Notes under the pieces: model-generated
The model's database searches: none
What the model saw: only the letters and a program-made list of their open reading frames with translations
What the model was told of the DNA's origin: nothing
Assembly: GCA_012861695.1 (NCBI GenBank)
Contig: JAAOOA010000033.1
Coordinates: forward strand, 19,693,934 to 19,757,933
Origin: Trematomus loennbergii
Taxonomy: Eukaryota; Chordata; Actinopteri; Perciformes; Nototheniidae
Length of the DNA stretch: 64,000 nucleotides
Direction of reading: 5' to 3'
Made by a program: the position numbers and the translations under genes
In this document: piece by piece, positions 37,489 through 50,495 of the stretch
How positions within the stretch are numbered: position 1 is the first letter of the stretch
Layout of the letters: every line of letters starts with the position of its first letter

Positions 37489-39895
37489 AGTGACACTACT
37501 GGTAGCACAAGTAGTAAAAGGCCAATGAGAAAATTACATTAATTCTCACTTGATTACTAACCCCAGTGAACATTTTCCTAATGAGTGTATGCTAGTTTAA
37601 AGTCATTGTGATAAAGCATTTTGTTAATTGTGTAACAAATGGTTCCATTTAGAGTAATATGGGTGATACAGGTATGCTTTTAGGGCCTGATTAGTTGCCA
37701 GCACAGTGTATCCAGTCTGGGTGTAGTCTGTTTTTTTAGTCTAGTTTAGTCTAGTTAGTCTTGTTTAGTTTTTTAACGCCACCCTTCTACTGCTGGCTCC
37801 TGCTTCTTTGGGCTAAGCTAAATGAACTGGATGCTATTGATTCCTTGGCATACACACCTGAGAAAAGAAGAATCCTCTCATCCAACACTAGGCAAGAGAG
37901 CGATTAAGCGTATTTTCTAAAATGTTAATATTTCCTTTTCACCATCCAGTAAGGGATATGTTCTGTGTGGATCCTCATGCTGTTGAGTTTCTCCTTAATT
38001 AAGAGTAAGGGCTCTTCATTTAAAGAGTCTTCCATTTTCGTGGTCACTCCTCTCAGATATGGTACAATTAGGACAATTACACAAGTAAAGTGGCACTCTG
38101 TCCTCAGTGAGAAAAAGTGTGTCATGTGACCCTCTGGCAGATTACCGTCTACACTTATACAGCCCTAATTAGACTGGAGTGTGTGGCTCGTTGAGGTTAT
38201 GAACTCTCGCTGGACTTCTGATGTCCTGGTATTAGATGTGATAATGATCCACTTACGCCTGACACAGAAACCCCTCTTCTTTATCATCACACTAAATGAA
38301 TGTGTGAATGTAAACATTGAGAAACATTTTCAAAGCAATGCTACTTCTGCTTTCACTGGCAAATTGATGATACTATAAGGAGTAGCAATTATTTATTATT
38401 TTGAGAAATAACACTACATTTCAGTGTTTGTTATATTGCATGTTTTCGATCAAATATGATTGCAGTGCTGTCTAAATGGTGCATTTACAACATTTAAAGT
38501 CCTGGTAAAGCAAACATAAATATGTGTTAATAACCATACAGGAACATGTGTTATTAACCACACAGCCACATTTGGATAATTTATAAATATTGGCAATTAG
38601 GCCTTCACAAAATTGGGTTTAGAAGTTGTAAACTGCAGAAAAATATCTTTAACACAAAAATGGTTAGAACAGTTTGACTGTATAACTTTACAATTCAATA
38701 CAAAATATATAGTTCATAGTCATTGTCACCAAAACGTTTTTATCTATATGTAATATGTGTAGAAACAAATCTCTGATTGTATTTAACTTGAGACTTTAAC
38801 GCATTTAATCATTCTGTAGTCATTGTATAGGCCTGTCTGGCATTTTTTAGCCATGCCGCAGCTTTCCAGTTTTAGTATTCCAACATCATTCATCTCCAGC
38901 CTTGACTTCAACTCTCTCTCTTCCAGTGTCTCAGACAGACTTGGTGATTCACAAGCAGCACATGCCTGGAATGTAACATCTCTTTACCCAGTATGTTGTG
39001 ACAGTGCTGTGTGTGTGTGTGTGTTTTTTCCCCACACACAACATTGCACAGAAAATATTGCGATAAAATAAGTGACTTGTTAGGTGAAGAAAAAAAAAGG
39101 TCACAACTGAGTGTAGCTTGTCCTAAAAATAACACTACCAAACAACCAAACTGCATTGTCAATGTTTCAAGGCAAACATGCAGTATTTTCCTCGGATTAC
39201 ATTTGTTACTGACAAATGGAGGCTGCTGTTTGTCTAATGTAAAACTGAAAGCCAACGTTGACTTATTTCATCTTGCATACTTAATTTGCCAAACTTAACC
39301 ACGTTTAAACTACTGTACTTATCAATTCACAAAGATAACCAGATGTAATTGAGAATACACTTTTGTTTAATGGCAATATCATTTTTAGCAGTCAGGGTTG
39401 CAGTGTGATAGGCTACATGGCCACTATATTTGTATCCTTATGCTGGACATACATCATTTCATAATATAGTATATTTTTTCTGTATTACACATTTTAATGT
39501 TTATCAGAGTATTAACCCTTGCCTTAAAAGAAAATACCTTACAAAGCATCTATCAACCACATTTCATTTCTGAGCATTTCAGTGAGATGAAAGCGCTGAT
39601 TTCATTGCCCCACTCTACTCAGTGACTTGTATTCATTATCATTTGAATATTAGACAAAAGGCAGCTGACAAAACTCTGTGCTCATGCACTTAAGCAGCAT
39701 GCTCCTCAGCAGCTTAGTGAGAGAGTGTGACAGCTGGCATTGAAACATGGGTTTAAAGGACTCCTGCTTAATATTAGCTCAGTCTGATAGCAGATGTAAG
39801 GTTACACTTTGAGTCATGCACTATATACAGTAACTTACACATTATAACGAAAATAAAATATCTCTCTATTTAAGCCTCCATTATGCCTTATGGTC
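37489..39895. other. non-coding desert
   Basis: A short tandem patch with TAGTCTAGTTTAGTCTAG lies at about 37738-37770. TG repeats lie at about 39005-39024. No exon was found. Confidence 0.4.
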
Positions 39896-40123
39896 TTAAA
39901 GGCGAAATACATTGGCCAATCAGAGCACACTGGGATTTTTCCGAGTGTTTCTTAAAGAGACAGGCACTAAAACAGAGCCTTTCAGACAGGTGAATAAAGG
40001 TATATTCAGACAGACAGTAGGGGGGAAATCATGTTTCTTACCTTTAATCATGTAAACATGTTCAAGTAGAAAACCAAAACACAAATATGAGCCGAGAAAA
40101 TAGCAGAAGAATGTCACCTTTAA
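39896..40123. mobile_element. TTAA-type MITE family B, intact short copy
   Basis: The ends are TTAAAGGCGAAATAC and the complement of TTAAAGGTGACATTC. The interior has CCAATCAGAGCACACTGGG, AGAGACAGGCACTAAAAC and AACATGTTCAAGTAGAAAAC, the same order as the split copy at 16440-17138. Confidence 0.7.
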
Positions 40124-42127
40124 TTACCTTTATTAGATGGTTTTACTTGAAGAGGACAATTGTTGACCACGCTTGTAATAAGTGCATAGCATTGCAAGCT
40201 TGTTTATGAATACCATGCTAGTCTCCTTCGCCTGTCACTACACTCCTCAAAGTAATTCACTCTCCTGTTATGACAATATTTATAGCAAGTGATCTAATAA
40301 CTCTGCTAATTATAAAGCAAAGGAGCCTAATTAGCCTATCTTGGGAAAAGCTGTGTGGAGATCTAGGCTGTAAAACCAAAGGCCAAAAAGGCACTTTGAG
40401 TGAAGGATCTTTGGTGCTCATGTTTTATCATTAGGAAAAATAGAGTCCATTATCAAACGCCGAGAACACCGCAATTAACCCTCCAATCATTTATTTAGGC
40501 TCTATCTGTATGGGCTTCATACAGTACTTAACCTCCATATATGTAGTTAAGCCTGGGCACCATTAACCAGGCTTGTCAGGAGTGTAATGTAGCTCATCGT
40601 CTAGGCCTCCACTTCTTCACAGTCCTCATATCACCATAAGTTAAATTGATAATCTTCGATTCAAATAGTTGTACCAGTGTGATCATGAACCAACAATCTG
40701 TCCAAGTCTCAATGAAACCATTCATCCGTTGTCATTAGCAGTTTATCCTGCGCGGTGTAGTGGGGGGGGGGGGAGACATTCACCATGACATTTTAGAAAT
40801 AGAAGAGGTTTTATAACAATATTTCCCAACAGGATAAGCTTATGTCACATTATTGGCTTCATATGATTAAATGGTTCTATAATACACACTATGAGAGGCA
40901 AAGGTATAATATCACAAAGTATTTTATTTCCGTATAATGTATGCATTTTAGCACCAATAATAGTACATTAAGTGTGTGTGTACTGTGTGTAAGGTAAAAA
41001 GGAACCTTGGAAAGGAAATAACTTTTCCAGCCTGCATTAAAATAATACAGTCATTAAGGCAGTATAGGGGAATCAATAAGCAGAGTCAAGTAGTAGACAT
41101 TGTTTCTCAAATGGACAGGGTTATAATCTTGTCATAATGCATATTCAAGGTTCCTTTATCTAGCAAATTTCAGCAACTAGGCAATTCAAACAACTTTTCA
41201 TTTAATATTCAAGCAATGACACAAATTGCTAAAGAAACTCATTATATAAGGATATTTGAATACAATAAAAAATAAGAATAGTTGAATAGGATAACATTAA
41301 AACACAATGTTAGGCATTATACATGAAATGTCTGGCATGTATGATAAAAAAGATAAGACATCTTTATTGAAAAAAAACAGCAAAGGAAATATCAACACTT
41401 CGTTCACAGTACACTGCATATTTGTGAGATATGAATGTATTTATAATAAAACATTTTGATTAAATAAATTAAAAAATCCCATTCTCTCAACCCAATTTTC
41501 CTTCAGCTCTCCCTCATATATCTTCAGCCCCAATTGAAACATAAAATGACTAATTATAGTATAATTTGAAAATGCATTTGCTGGTAAGTGATTAATCAAG
41601 ACACTTGTAAAATGTAGTACCGTGGTGCCCCCTGGTTAACATATTAAAGAATATATTAAATTTTAATGTTTAATTATAAAAAGATCTCAATTAAATATTG
41701 ATGACTTTTAATGATTCAGGTAGTGATTTTATTCCTATTTGTAGTGTGTGTGCTGCTTTCATAGCATTCATTTTTGTTGATGATTATAGCTTTTTAATAT
41801 CTGAGATACTATAATTATTTTTTCTGGTACGAATAGGGTTCTTAAATAATAATTATGTTTTCCAACTACGCTACAAATGCATTATTCTTTGTTGTCGTAT
41901 ATAATCCTCGCCTCAAATTGGCCACAGTCCAGGTTTTCACAGTATACTAATGCTTTAAATGTAAAGACAAATGAACTTGACCTTCAAACTAACAATGGAG
42001 TTATTAATGTTTAAATACCTGATCAGCTAAGTCAGAGTTAAATGATCGGTCGACATTTTTGTTCATCATCACCTTCTGTAAGGTACTGTCAACCTTGACC
42101 TTGTAAACGGTTTTGGTGAGAAGTTTA
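40124..42127. other. non-coding with a candidate enhancer
   Basis: The stretch 40240-40560 is rich in homeodomain-type cores (CTGCTAATTATAAAG, GCCTAATTAGCC, GCAATTAACCC) and looks like conserved regulatory DNA. The remainder (40600-42127) is AT-rich with nothing recognised. Confidence 0.3.
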
Positions 42128-42850
42128 CGGGGGCCAACAGAGGCAAACACGCTACAACTGCCCAAACACTTAGGAGAAACGCGCTGCATTTTCAAAAACA
42201 ATATAAATATGAAATCACCAATGTGCCAAAACTATGCAAATTAAATCTTCACCAACTTGACAACTTGACTAAAAGCGCTGCATAAACAAATTGCAGCGAA
42301 TAAAAAAACACTGCAATGAGCTCAAAACACAACGAAAACAGGGACACTAAAAAGTGATGCACATAGCTGAGATCAGAACGCTTGTTGGATTATAAAGTTG
42401 GCCAAGTGTCACTGGAAATGAACCTCAAATCCAAGTTTTATTGGCTTATTTTAACATTGTGCTCGCTTAATTCCTTACAACATTGTTGCAGATCTGCTCT
42501 AAGAAAGCTAATGTAGCCAAGCTAGTCAGTTCAGAAAAACACCTACACTCACAATTATTGTAACAGTTGGCCACCTTTATAATCCCTGAAAGTCATCAGG
42601 CTTTCCTGTCCTCGTTTGTAGTGTCCCCGTTTCCGTTGTGTTTTGAGCTTCTTGCTGCGTTTTGTTTATTCAGCACTTTTAGTAAATATTTTCTAAAAGC
42701 TTCGCATGTGTTGTCAAAATGTTCCTTCATTTGCATGTGTTTTGGCACATTTGTGTTTCTTTTATTAGCATCGTTTTGTATACTGTCGCACGTTCCTCCT
42801 AATGGAAGTGTTGTGGGCCGTTGTAATGCGTTTGCCCCTGTTGGCCACCG
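42128..42850. mobile_element. large foldback element, TA-flanked
   Basis: The left arm, starting CGGGGGCCAACAGAGGCAAA, and the right arm, ending GCCCCTGTTGGCCACCG, are inverted copies about 230 bases long. Landmarks mirrored in both arms include CACAACG, TGTGCCAAAA and GCATAAACAAA-like blocks. TA dinucleotides flank both ends, as for Tc1/mariner-type targets. Minus- and plus-strand frames inside it are non-coding. Arms have diverged, so the copy is old. Confidence 0.65.
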
Positions 42851-43835
42851 TAGGAGTTAGAAGAGAAATGAAATATTTCCTTTTCTCTTTTTTCGATATG
42901 TAGCCATTTCATTCGGGCCTGGATTCTGGGGTACACCTCCAGCGTCATATTAAGTGCAAACCTTCATATATGGTAGCTACCAGACAAAATAAAATCCAGA
43001 GCGCTTGCACAAGATAATTGCTTTTTTCTTTATCTCTCTTTTTTTGACGAGTCTCTCGGTGGCTCCAACAGCAGTTCAAAAGAAATAGCAGTGCACAAGC
43101 TCTGCAAACGGAGGCTTGTTTACCCCTCTTTGTATCTCATGCATCTAAATTAAGCTGTGTGAAAACAAACTTTACCTGGCATCCCGCAAATTTCAAATCA
43201 GTAATGTTGATAATGATTATGCATCACTGTGCTGAGCAGAAATGTGGGAAGGAGGAGCGAGGGGGAGACTGAGATCGATATAAGCAGCACATTCTTCCCG
43301 TCGGTGGCGGAAAGGGGATCTATTATGGAGAAATCATGATTTATGTCAACGGTAGGAGGGATGTCAGGTTGAGCAAGGGATGGAGGCACGAGCCAATAAT
43401 GATAAATGCCCCCCATTCACGTGCCCACCCAGCCCCCAGTGTTCTTCTATGTGACCAGAGGTGAAGCTCTTCAGCCTTTCCTCCATCCTCCTCTGGTTCT
43501 CTTTGGCATTTGCAACACCTTCATCGAGCTTCTCTTGTTATCCACGCCTTTTAGAATAGTCCCCTCTTCTTCTCTGTTTAGCCTGTCTGTTGTTGTCGGT
43601 TCCGTGTGATCTGTCTATATGGAGACCAGTGCTTCTGCTCATGATGGATTCCAATGATCCAGCGCTTTAGGGAACAAGGAGCGAGGCAGTCACCTTTAAG
43701 CTGTGGCGGAGCAATCTGTCTCTGTCAGACATCCCCATACATGCAACATGGGCCAGACAGTGAACAAGAGGAAGAGGAGGGAATGAAGAAGAGAAATGGC
43801 CCGGATAGTGTACAGGAGAAGAAAGAATATAGCAG
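42851..43835. other. non-coding desert
   Basis: GC-richer complex DNA from 43080 to 43640. No exon was supported. Confidence 0.35.
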
Positions 43836-44660
43836 TGGGGTAAGAAGTATTCAGATACATTACTTAGGTGAAATACCTCTACCATACTGTAACTATGCTC
43901 TGTAACAAGCACAAGTCCTCCAAATGTAATATACAAATGTAATCATTAAAATCTACTTCTGATGTGATGGAAATGCAATGTGTGTAGGGAAACAAGTAAG
44001 CTGGAGGCTGACAAACTAAAGGTGTATTTAAGAGGACATATTACACTCATTTCCAGGTTCATATCAGTATGTAGTGTCTCTACTGTGACATGTCTCCATG
44101 CTTTAATGTTCAAAAAGCTCTTTATCTTTCTCATACTGCCTGTGCTGCAGCACCTCTTTTCACCCTCTGTCTGAAACCAGAGCCCAGTCTGCTCTGATTG
44201 GTTAGCTGGCCGTCTCTGTTGTTATTGGTCAGCCGCTTAGAGATGTCCCACCCCTTACTCTATCACCTACAACGTGTAGCCAATAGAAGCGTGAGTGTTA
44301 CGTAGTGATGTCATTACGTTACTGAAGTATACAAAGGAGTCCAATGGATGCATTTCAAGCAGGGTGGGGGGGGCTGGGGGGTGGGAAACTTCCTCTGGCG
44401 TAAACTTTGTAATTTTAGTCTTCGCAGACTATTAACATGCAAAAAAAATACCTATATAAACACTACAGGGAAGGGACAACCCAAAAAAGCACAATAAGGC
44501 TTGTTTAAAAGTAAGCAGTCAGTGTACTTTACTCCTCTCGGTGTTATACTATCATATACCATTATTTTACTCATGCATAATATAAAAGCATGATTCTACT
44601 CTTGTAGTCGGTTGAGGGAGAGAGTTATTTTTTACTATTTTATGTATAACACTGCCACTT
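43836..44660 (+). mobile_element. dispersed repeat family D, split by a TTAA MITE
   Basis: The left part (43836-44027) begins GCAGTGGGGTAAGAAGTATT and continues with motifs such as ACTTAGGTGAAATACC and CAAGTCCTCCAAATGTAAT. The right part (44509-44660) has TTTTACTCATGCATAATA and CTTGTAGTCGGTTGAGG. Together they follow the order of a repeat common in percomorph fish, whose far end reads like GTAAATGTACTTAGTTAC. Such an end is seen at about 44930-44948. Confidence 0.5.
44028..44508. mobile_element. TTAA-type MITE
   Basis: The left end is TTAAGAGGACATATTACAC; the right end runs AGCACAATAAGGC to TTTAA. The interior includes CACCTCTTTTCACCCTCTG, TGCTCTGATTGGTTAGCTGG and CCTACAACGTGTAGCC, typical of a fish MITE family. 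TTAA bounds both sides. It splits the family D repeat around it. Confidence 0.6.
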
Positions 44661-45719
44661 TTCTGGAGATCATTTTCTCTTTTGATCCATTGTTGATCTA
44701 TGATTGTTCAGTTTGTTAAAATAGAGAAAAATTGTGAAAAATTGTGCCAAAACTACCCAGATTACCGATTACTACTAATATTTAAAAAGAAAAGTGAATA
44801 ACCTTTATATTTGTAAAGTCTTAACCACAAAAATAAATGTGAAAAATTACTAAAACTATCAAAATAGTTGCCAATTCATGATTTCTATCATTTTTCAGCT
44901 GTATTTTATTTGTCATTTATAAGTAAATGTACTTAGTTACATTACAATACTGCAAACTAGATGGAGAAGAATTACAATAGCAGTGATGTGAGTAATATAC
45001 TGCTTGGGTTAAAAACAAATATTTGTATTGGAGAGTATTATTTAATAACTAAATTAATTAACATGAACATTTGAATTGCACTTTTATTGTATTACTACAC
45101 AGCATCAGTTGTAATGATATTAGTGGTCTGAATGTCGGTCTGCAATATAAATAGTTTGTAGAGATGCCATTACAAATTTGAGAGGGGGGTAGGAAACATT
45201 TTGGATGGCATAAATGAAGCTTGACATTTCTAAGTTTGTAATGATTTCATTTTAGTTTAATGAGTATTGACTTCAATCGAATCTGATTCAAATGACAGCT
45301 TCATTCATGACTCAAGCACACAGAATCAATAGGAATTAGCATCAACCTAAGCACAGTGTTATCATTTATTAACAATATTATCAATAGTGTGTTACACTGG
45401 AATGATTTTCTTTTGTATGAGGTGTTTAATATGTATTGAAAATGATGCAAAGAATCAGAATCAAACAGGTTTACACATACCAGGAATTTTACTTTGGTGT
45501 ATAATGGATAATTCATAAATACAGTCAAATGTATTATTATCTAAAAAAGGATGAAATCAAAATAAAACAATGTCTAAAAAATAAAATAAAAAATGTTTAC
45601 TAGAATATAAATATACAAAATAAGTAAATAAGAATACGATAAATTACACAAAGAGAAAAGATGTGCAGTATCTCAGTAAAATGTCTGTTCAGTATAATTG
45701 GTTCTTTATTGTTGTGAAA
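44661..45719. other. non-coding, AT-rich
   Basis: Apart from the GTAAATGTACTTAGTTAC fragment at about 44930-44948, nothing was recognised. Confidence 0.35.
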
Positions 45720-47195
45720 ATCCTTTTAATTTTGCAGCTGGTAATGGTGTGGCTTATGTAATGACATTTATACTATAGGTATCTTAAATGATTATAATTC
45801 ATCATAATCTATTAGTTGATTCGTCTATTATTTATTAATTATATCAACCTGCAAGGTAACTAAAGCAGACAGAAAAAATTGTATGGAGTAAAAAAAAAAC
45901 AATATTTGCCTCCGATATGTAGAGTAGAATATTAACCTGTTAAGCCCTGAGCCTGTTTTTCAGGTCTCAGACTCGAAAATGACATTTCCAGAACAAATGA
46001 CCATATCTTCCCTTCTAAAAGGGGAAAATGAATGATCTTTTTTCTCAAAGTAATAATAAACCTGTGAGTTGGATGTAGAAAAGTCAGAATCAATATAGAT
46101 GTTTTTTATTTGAAAGAAATTCAGATTAAACATAGTAAAAAACTGTAAATTATAGTGTCCGTCCAAAAATTCTTTTTTACTTATAGTGAAAAACCCTTGG
46201 ATGATTAAGACTAAAAGCTTTAGGAATCCAAAGTACAACATATAATAAGTACCCTGTATCAAGATTGATGCAAAACAAGTGACATTTGACCTTTTTAGAG
46301 AGGTTTAGCAAAACAAACCTCCACCTCTGGGGTGATTTGGGTGGAAATGGGCGTTTTTGCCGTTTCTCTGGAACCCATTGGTTGATTTTTATGATTGACA
46401 TCTCTTTTTACCGTTAGAGCCAATATAATGGAAGGGGAATTTCCACATACACACCAACGTTACCAAAAAAAAGTGGGGGCTTCGCGTAAACCGTAAACCG
46501 AAACCTATCTCACGCTCTGAAATCTGAAAACGGAAAAGTTGGTTTATTGCTTATGGATTATCAGAAATCGTTTCAAAGGGACACAGACACATTGGATTAA
46601 CCTATGGATTAACCTTCAGCAGCGTTTTTATCGTTTTAATGCCATTGACAAGACAACTTTTGATCAGACAACAACGAAGGTAAGACATAATTGCCGTTTT
46701 TTGCTACCTAGCGCCACATGTTTGATGTCTGTTTTTGTTTATTATGTCGCGAGTTCTTATCATGGAGTGATGATATATATACCTATCGATTCTGTGTCTT
46801 CTCACGATGCTAATCGATGGGTTGGATGTGCAGTTACGATAAGTAATAAGCGTGTTATACCGTGTTTTCTGTGCAAACGCCGTTAGCATTTTTTCGCTCG
46901 TGGCTAATGCAGAGGCTCAGCGTTAGCTTTGTGTTTTTTTTTGCAAAAAAATTAATAAATGATCAGTTAGCTGAGTTTCTTCCCGTTACATGGATATGAA
47001 ACATTCATAGTTTATTAAATATTAAGAAGCCCTCAGACGCTGTTTCCTGCAGATGATGCGTTTTTCCCCCCGGTGGCGGGGGGATGGGGTTCAACAGGTT
47101 TTAAGCATGACATGGAAATACGTACGCAAATCATAAGTTCATCGAAATTGCACTTCAGTACAGTACTTGAGTAAATGTCCTTAGTTACTTTCCAC
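45720..47195 (+). mobile_element. family D repeat copy, split by a 1.2-kb insertion
   Basis: The left part (45720-45931) has TTTGCAGCTGGTAATGGTG, CAAGGTAACTAAAGC and ATATTTGCCTCCGATATG. The right part (47105-47195) resumes with GCATGACATGGAAATAC, AATTGCACTTCAGTACAG and TACTTGAGTAAATGTCC, ending GTTACTTTCCACCATGC. The two parts are consecutive in the family, so the 45932-47104 element interrupted it. Confidence 0.65.
45932..47104. mobile_element. TTAA-type element family E, copy 1
   Basis: The left end is TTAACCTGTTAAGCCC; the right end is the complement of TTAAAACCTGTTGAACCCC. Landmarks shared with copy 2 at about 62841-63534 are CGTTTTAATGCCATTGA, GATAAGTAATAAG, GTTAGCTGAG, TTCTTCCCGTTA and TTAAGAAGCCCT. 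The frames are short and overlap on both strands, so the element is non-autonomous or decayed. Confidence 0.7.
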
Positions 47196-49082
47196 CATGC
47201 ACTGTGTGCATATATGTACAAAATAATACATTGTACGAATGTTCTAAGAGGTTATATTTCCGGCTGAAGTCCAAAGCAGGACAGGTCAGTGATCAGCAGG
47301 ACTGAGTGTAAGTGTGTGTGAGTGATTGTCTTTCTGTGTTAGACATGTGATCGACCAGACTGACATAGACCCAGCTCCTTCTTACCAATGTCCAAATAAG
47401 CAGGTAAAGTCAATGAATGAACAAAAGCATTGTTGTATCTTAAAGCCACGCTTGTGCTTCAGCAAAATAACTTATCTAGCACACGATCGGCGAGTATCTG
47501 TTGTGGGTGTGTGATGGGATATTTTTCACTGTGTGGTAATAGGAGTCCAAGAGGCACCTAGTGTGTAATTGACGGAGACAGATAGCAGTCAGATGTGATT
47601 AGTTCCGGCTAGGCAAGCAGTCCATCGGTGGCCTGGCTCACAGAAGAGAACAGACAAGCAGCAGTGGTAGCTGCTTAGAGACAGGGCAGACTGGTATTGC
47701 ATTACGCATCGTCCATATTTTATAAAAGGACTTTATTTACTCATATTACTGGTTTCGTAATCGCTAAATTATGCATAAAGGACAGCTATTGAAACTCCAG
47801 ACGCAAAACCTCAGCATAAGTCTCCAAAACTCTAAACAAATGTTCTGCGTTGCTCCCAATTTGCAACTCATCTGACACCTTTGCACAGTGTTCTCTTCTC
47901 TTTTTCTTCTCACTTTTAGTTTGAACCGCAGCTTCCCTTATGAAGAATGCACTTTTGCATACAATTGGGACATATGTATACCTTGTGCAAAGGATTCTGG
48001 GTCAGAATGTCCAGAAAACCATACAGTCTTGCATGCAGCAAAATACGACAGGACGCTGTAGGACATCCTGGTATTTTTGACATACTGCCTATGACATATT
48101 ATGTATTAGTACACGCTTAATCAAACCCAGACTACAACATTTCATTAGGCTATCATACAGTATATCGCATAGACTAGTATAAATATACTATCTATGTATA
48201 TACTATACAGTGCCTCAGATTGAAAATGTACACCTGCCAAAAAGTCATATACAGTAGGTAAATATATTCTAATCTCAATTATACTTTTTACCTGGTTAAA
48301 TACAGTAAAATATGTATGTTTATCGGAAAAAAAGAAATGTGTATGGACTTTGGTAGCAGGTGTGTAGCTTGAGTTTATGCTTAAATGTATTGTGTATAGT
48401 GCAGTGTTAAAATCAGCTCTGTTACTACATTACTACTACAATGCATACAACGGCTTCTGCACCTAAGACCACATGCAGTAGGAGATTATTTTGACTCAAC
48501 ATCAGCTGTTTTTATACTTGACATTAGTTTGCACCTGCACATTTTCAGCATGGTAAATACCAGCTGTATGATTTGTATTGACTTTAGCAGTTTGACCTCC
48601 CACAACACCTTCTTGAATATGCAAATCATCTTTTTCCATATTTAGATAACCAAATTTGAGTTTTCACAACTATGAATTTACATATAAAAATGCTGCAGTT
48701 GATTGGCAAACAATGGCAATAAAATCTATTTAACATGCCGAGGTGCATGAGTAAATATGACGGCCCGACCGCCCGCTCCCTCTCCATATTTACTGTGAGG
48801 TGCACAGACAGAAACCTCCCTGCGCTTAAGCTTCTGGCAAACAGGATTGTCTGCTGCAGATTTACATGTAGGATGGATCAACTACGATTTTCAAATGCAC
48901 ATGTTAAAAAATCCATTGGTGAATTACCTTTAAAATAATAGGAAAAAAAATCAAAGAATGTTTATTTCTCAATTTTTCTCTTCAAACAAATGTAAAATAT
49001 TCTCACTCTATTCTGGGCTTTATGCTAAAAAACAGCAGTAGAAAATCAAGTAACACCGCCAAATAGATAACTCAACAGCCTA
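47196..49082. other. non-coding desert
   Basis: AT-rich. No exon or repeat was recognised; scattered short TATA-rich tracts lie at about 48150-48210. Confidence 0.4.
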
Positions 49083-49233
49083 CACTGAAAAAACTGAAAC
49101 GGTGACTTTAATTAAATGTATTATGTCAACAAATTTCACATAAGGTTAGTTGAAAGCCATAATATTAAGTTGAACCTATACATTTTACTTTTATTTAAAC
49201 ATAATACATTTAATTCGATTTCAGTTTTTTCTA
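49083..49233. mobile_element. palindromic MITE, family A copy 3 (rearranged)
   Basis: The left end CACTGAAAAAACTGAAAC is intact, followed by TTATGTCAACAAATTTCACA. The right arm is shortened and ends TTTCAGTTTTTTC. Confidence 0.7.
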
Positions 49234-49455
49234 CATACTGGTCCCTGCTTCCGAGGACTGGTTCAAATCTATCCGGAACCATTTCAGGTGTCCTTCATTT
49301 CCACGTCTATCCAATAAAGGCACTGGTGGGACAACATTGTTTTCTAAAAATAAAAATAAAAACAGTGTCCAATTTGATGGATGCTTAACGCTATTCCCTA
49401 CATTATCTACCTTTTTAGCTATGCATATTACCTTGTTTTAATTGTAATGATAGCA

Positions 49456-49530
49456 CACTAAAAAAAACTACAAACGTTGACTTTATACATAATACAATTA
49501 ATTAAAGTCAACGTTTCAGTTTTTTCAGAG
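49456..49530. mobile_element. family A copy 4, 75-bp remnant
   Basis: Only the two ends remain: CACTAAAAAAAACTACAAAC then CGTTGACTTTA, and AAAGTCAACGTTTCAG then TTTTTTCAG. This is a near-total internal deletion that leaves a small perfect-looking hairpin. Confidence 0.65.
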
Positions 49531-49999
49531 CATAATATATCTAGCTAGTTTTAGGATAATGCTAAACAATTCATTTTTTTAGAATACAGGTAAATAGAGG
49601 TAATATAGTGTAGAAAATGAGAGTTGTAAGTCTCATGTGCAGGTGTAGGCTGAACAATAGCAGATGCAGTGGTGCACAAACAGCTGACAGAATGTCTCTG
49701 CTGAGCGGGGAACATGATCTAAATACTAATCAAACATCATTTACAGCTGGCTTTATTTGACGCTCCTGAGACTGTCCCATTCCGCTCCTTCGCCATGGTA
49801 ACCAGGGATTCATTTCAGAGGTGTCATGCTGCATTATCATCTCCCCGGCTCATCCACTCCCCTCCGCCCTCTGGCTCGCTCGCTTTTGTCCCCCCTCTGT
49901 TCAGACCCTTCAATCTGAAACCTGCCCAGCATCCTGGAAGGAAAACATCTCCTATCTTGCTCGAGCTCAGATAATACACCGGTGTGATCTCTCTGCCTT

Positions 50000-50041
50000 A
50001 CACACTGACACACACACACACACAGGCACACACACACACAA
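50000..50041. repeat. (CA)n microsatellite
   Basis: CA repeats interrupted by one GG. Confidence 0.9.
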
Positions 50042-50395
50042 CCGCAGACACTTGCAGGCTCACATGCATACAGAGTAGTAGTTAAAAAACACAATTGCGT
50101 GAGCAGCTGCACATATCCAACATATTTAAACATACTGCACATTTATGCATTATTAAAATCACCAAATATAAATCATTTTGTATGAAATTTGTATTCTATA
50201 AAGTTGATAGTTATAGAAAATATCTATTAAATTGACGACATTTATATAATAGCGTTATTGGTAGACATGACGTGACATTGGGCATAGGGCATCGCTTTAC
50301 GTCACACTTTTACATTTTGGTTTCTGTTTTTACAGCTCTGGTCCTCTCTTTGACCCACAAAGGCATGCATTGAACAAGGTAGACTGATAAGGGAT

Positions 50396-50495
50396 TATAT
50401 TATTATATTATCGCTTTCAACTAACCTATTACAGTTATGTGAAATTGGTTGACATAATACATTTAACTAAAGTCAAGTTTTCAGTTTTTTCAGTG
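50396..50495. mobile_element. family A copy 5, right half only
   Basis: It contains GCTTTCAACTAACCTATTAC, GTTGACATAATACATTTAAC and the terminal TTTTCAGTTTTTTCAGTG. The left half is absent. Confidence 0.7.

Noticed and set aside
42004..42860. Frames of 65 and 97 codons on opposite strands
   Set aside because: They lie in the two arms of the foldback element and mirror each other.
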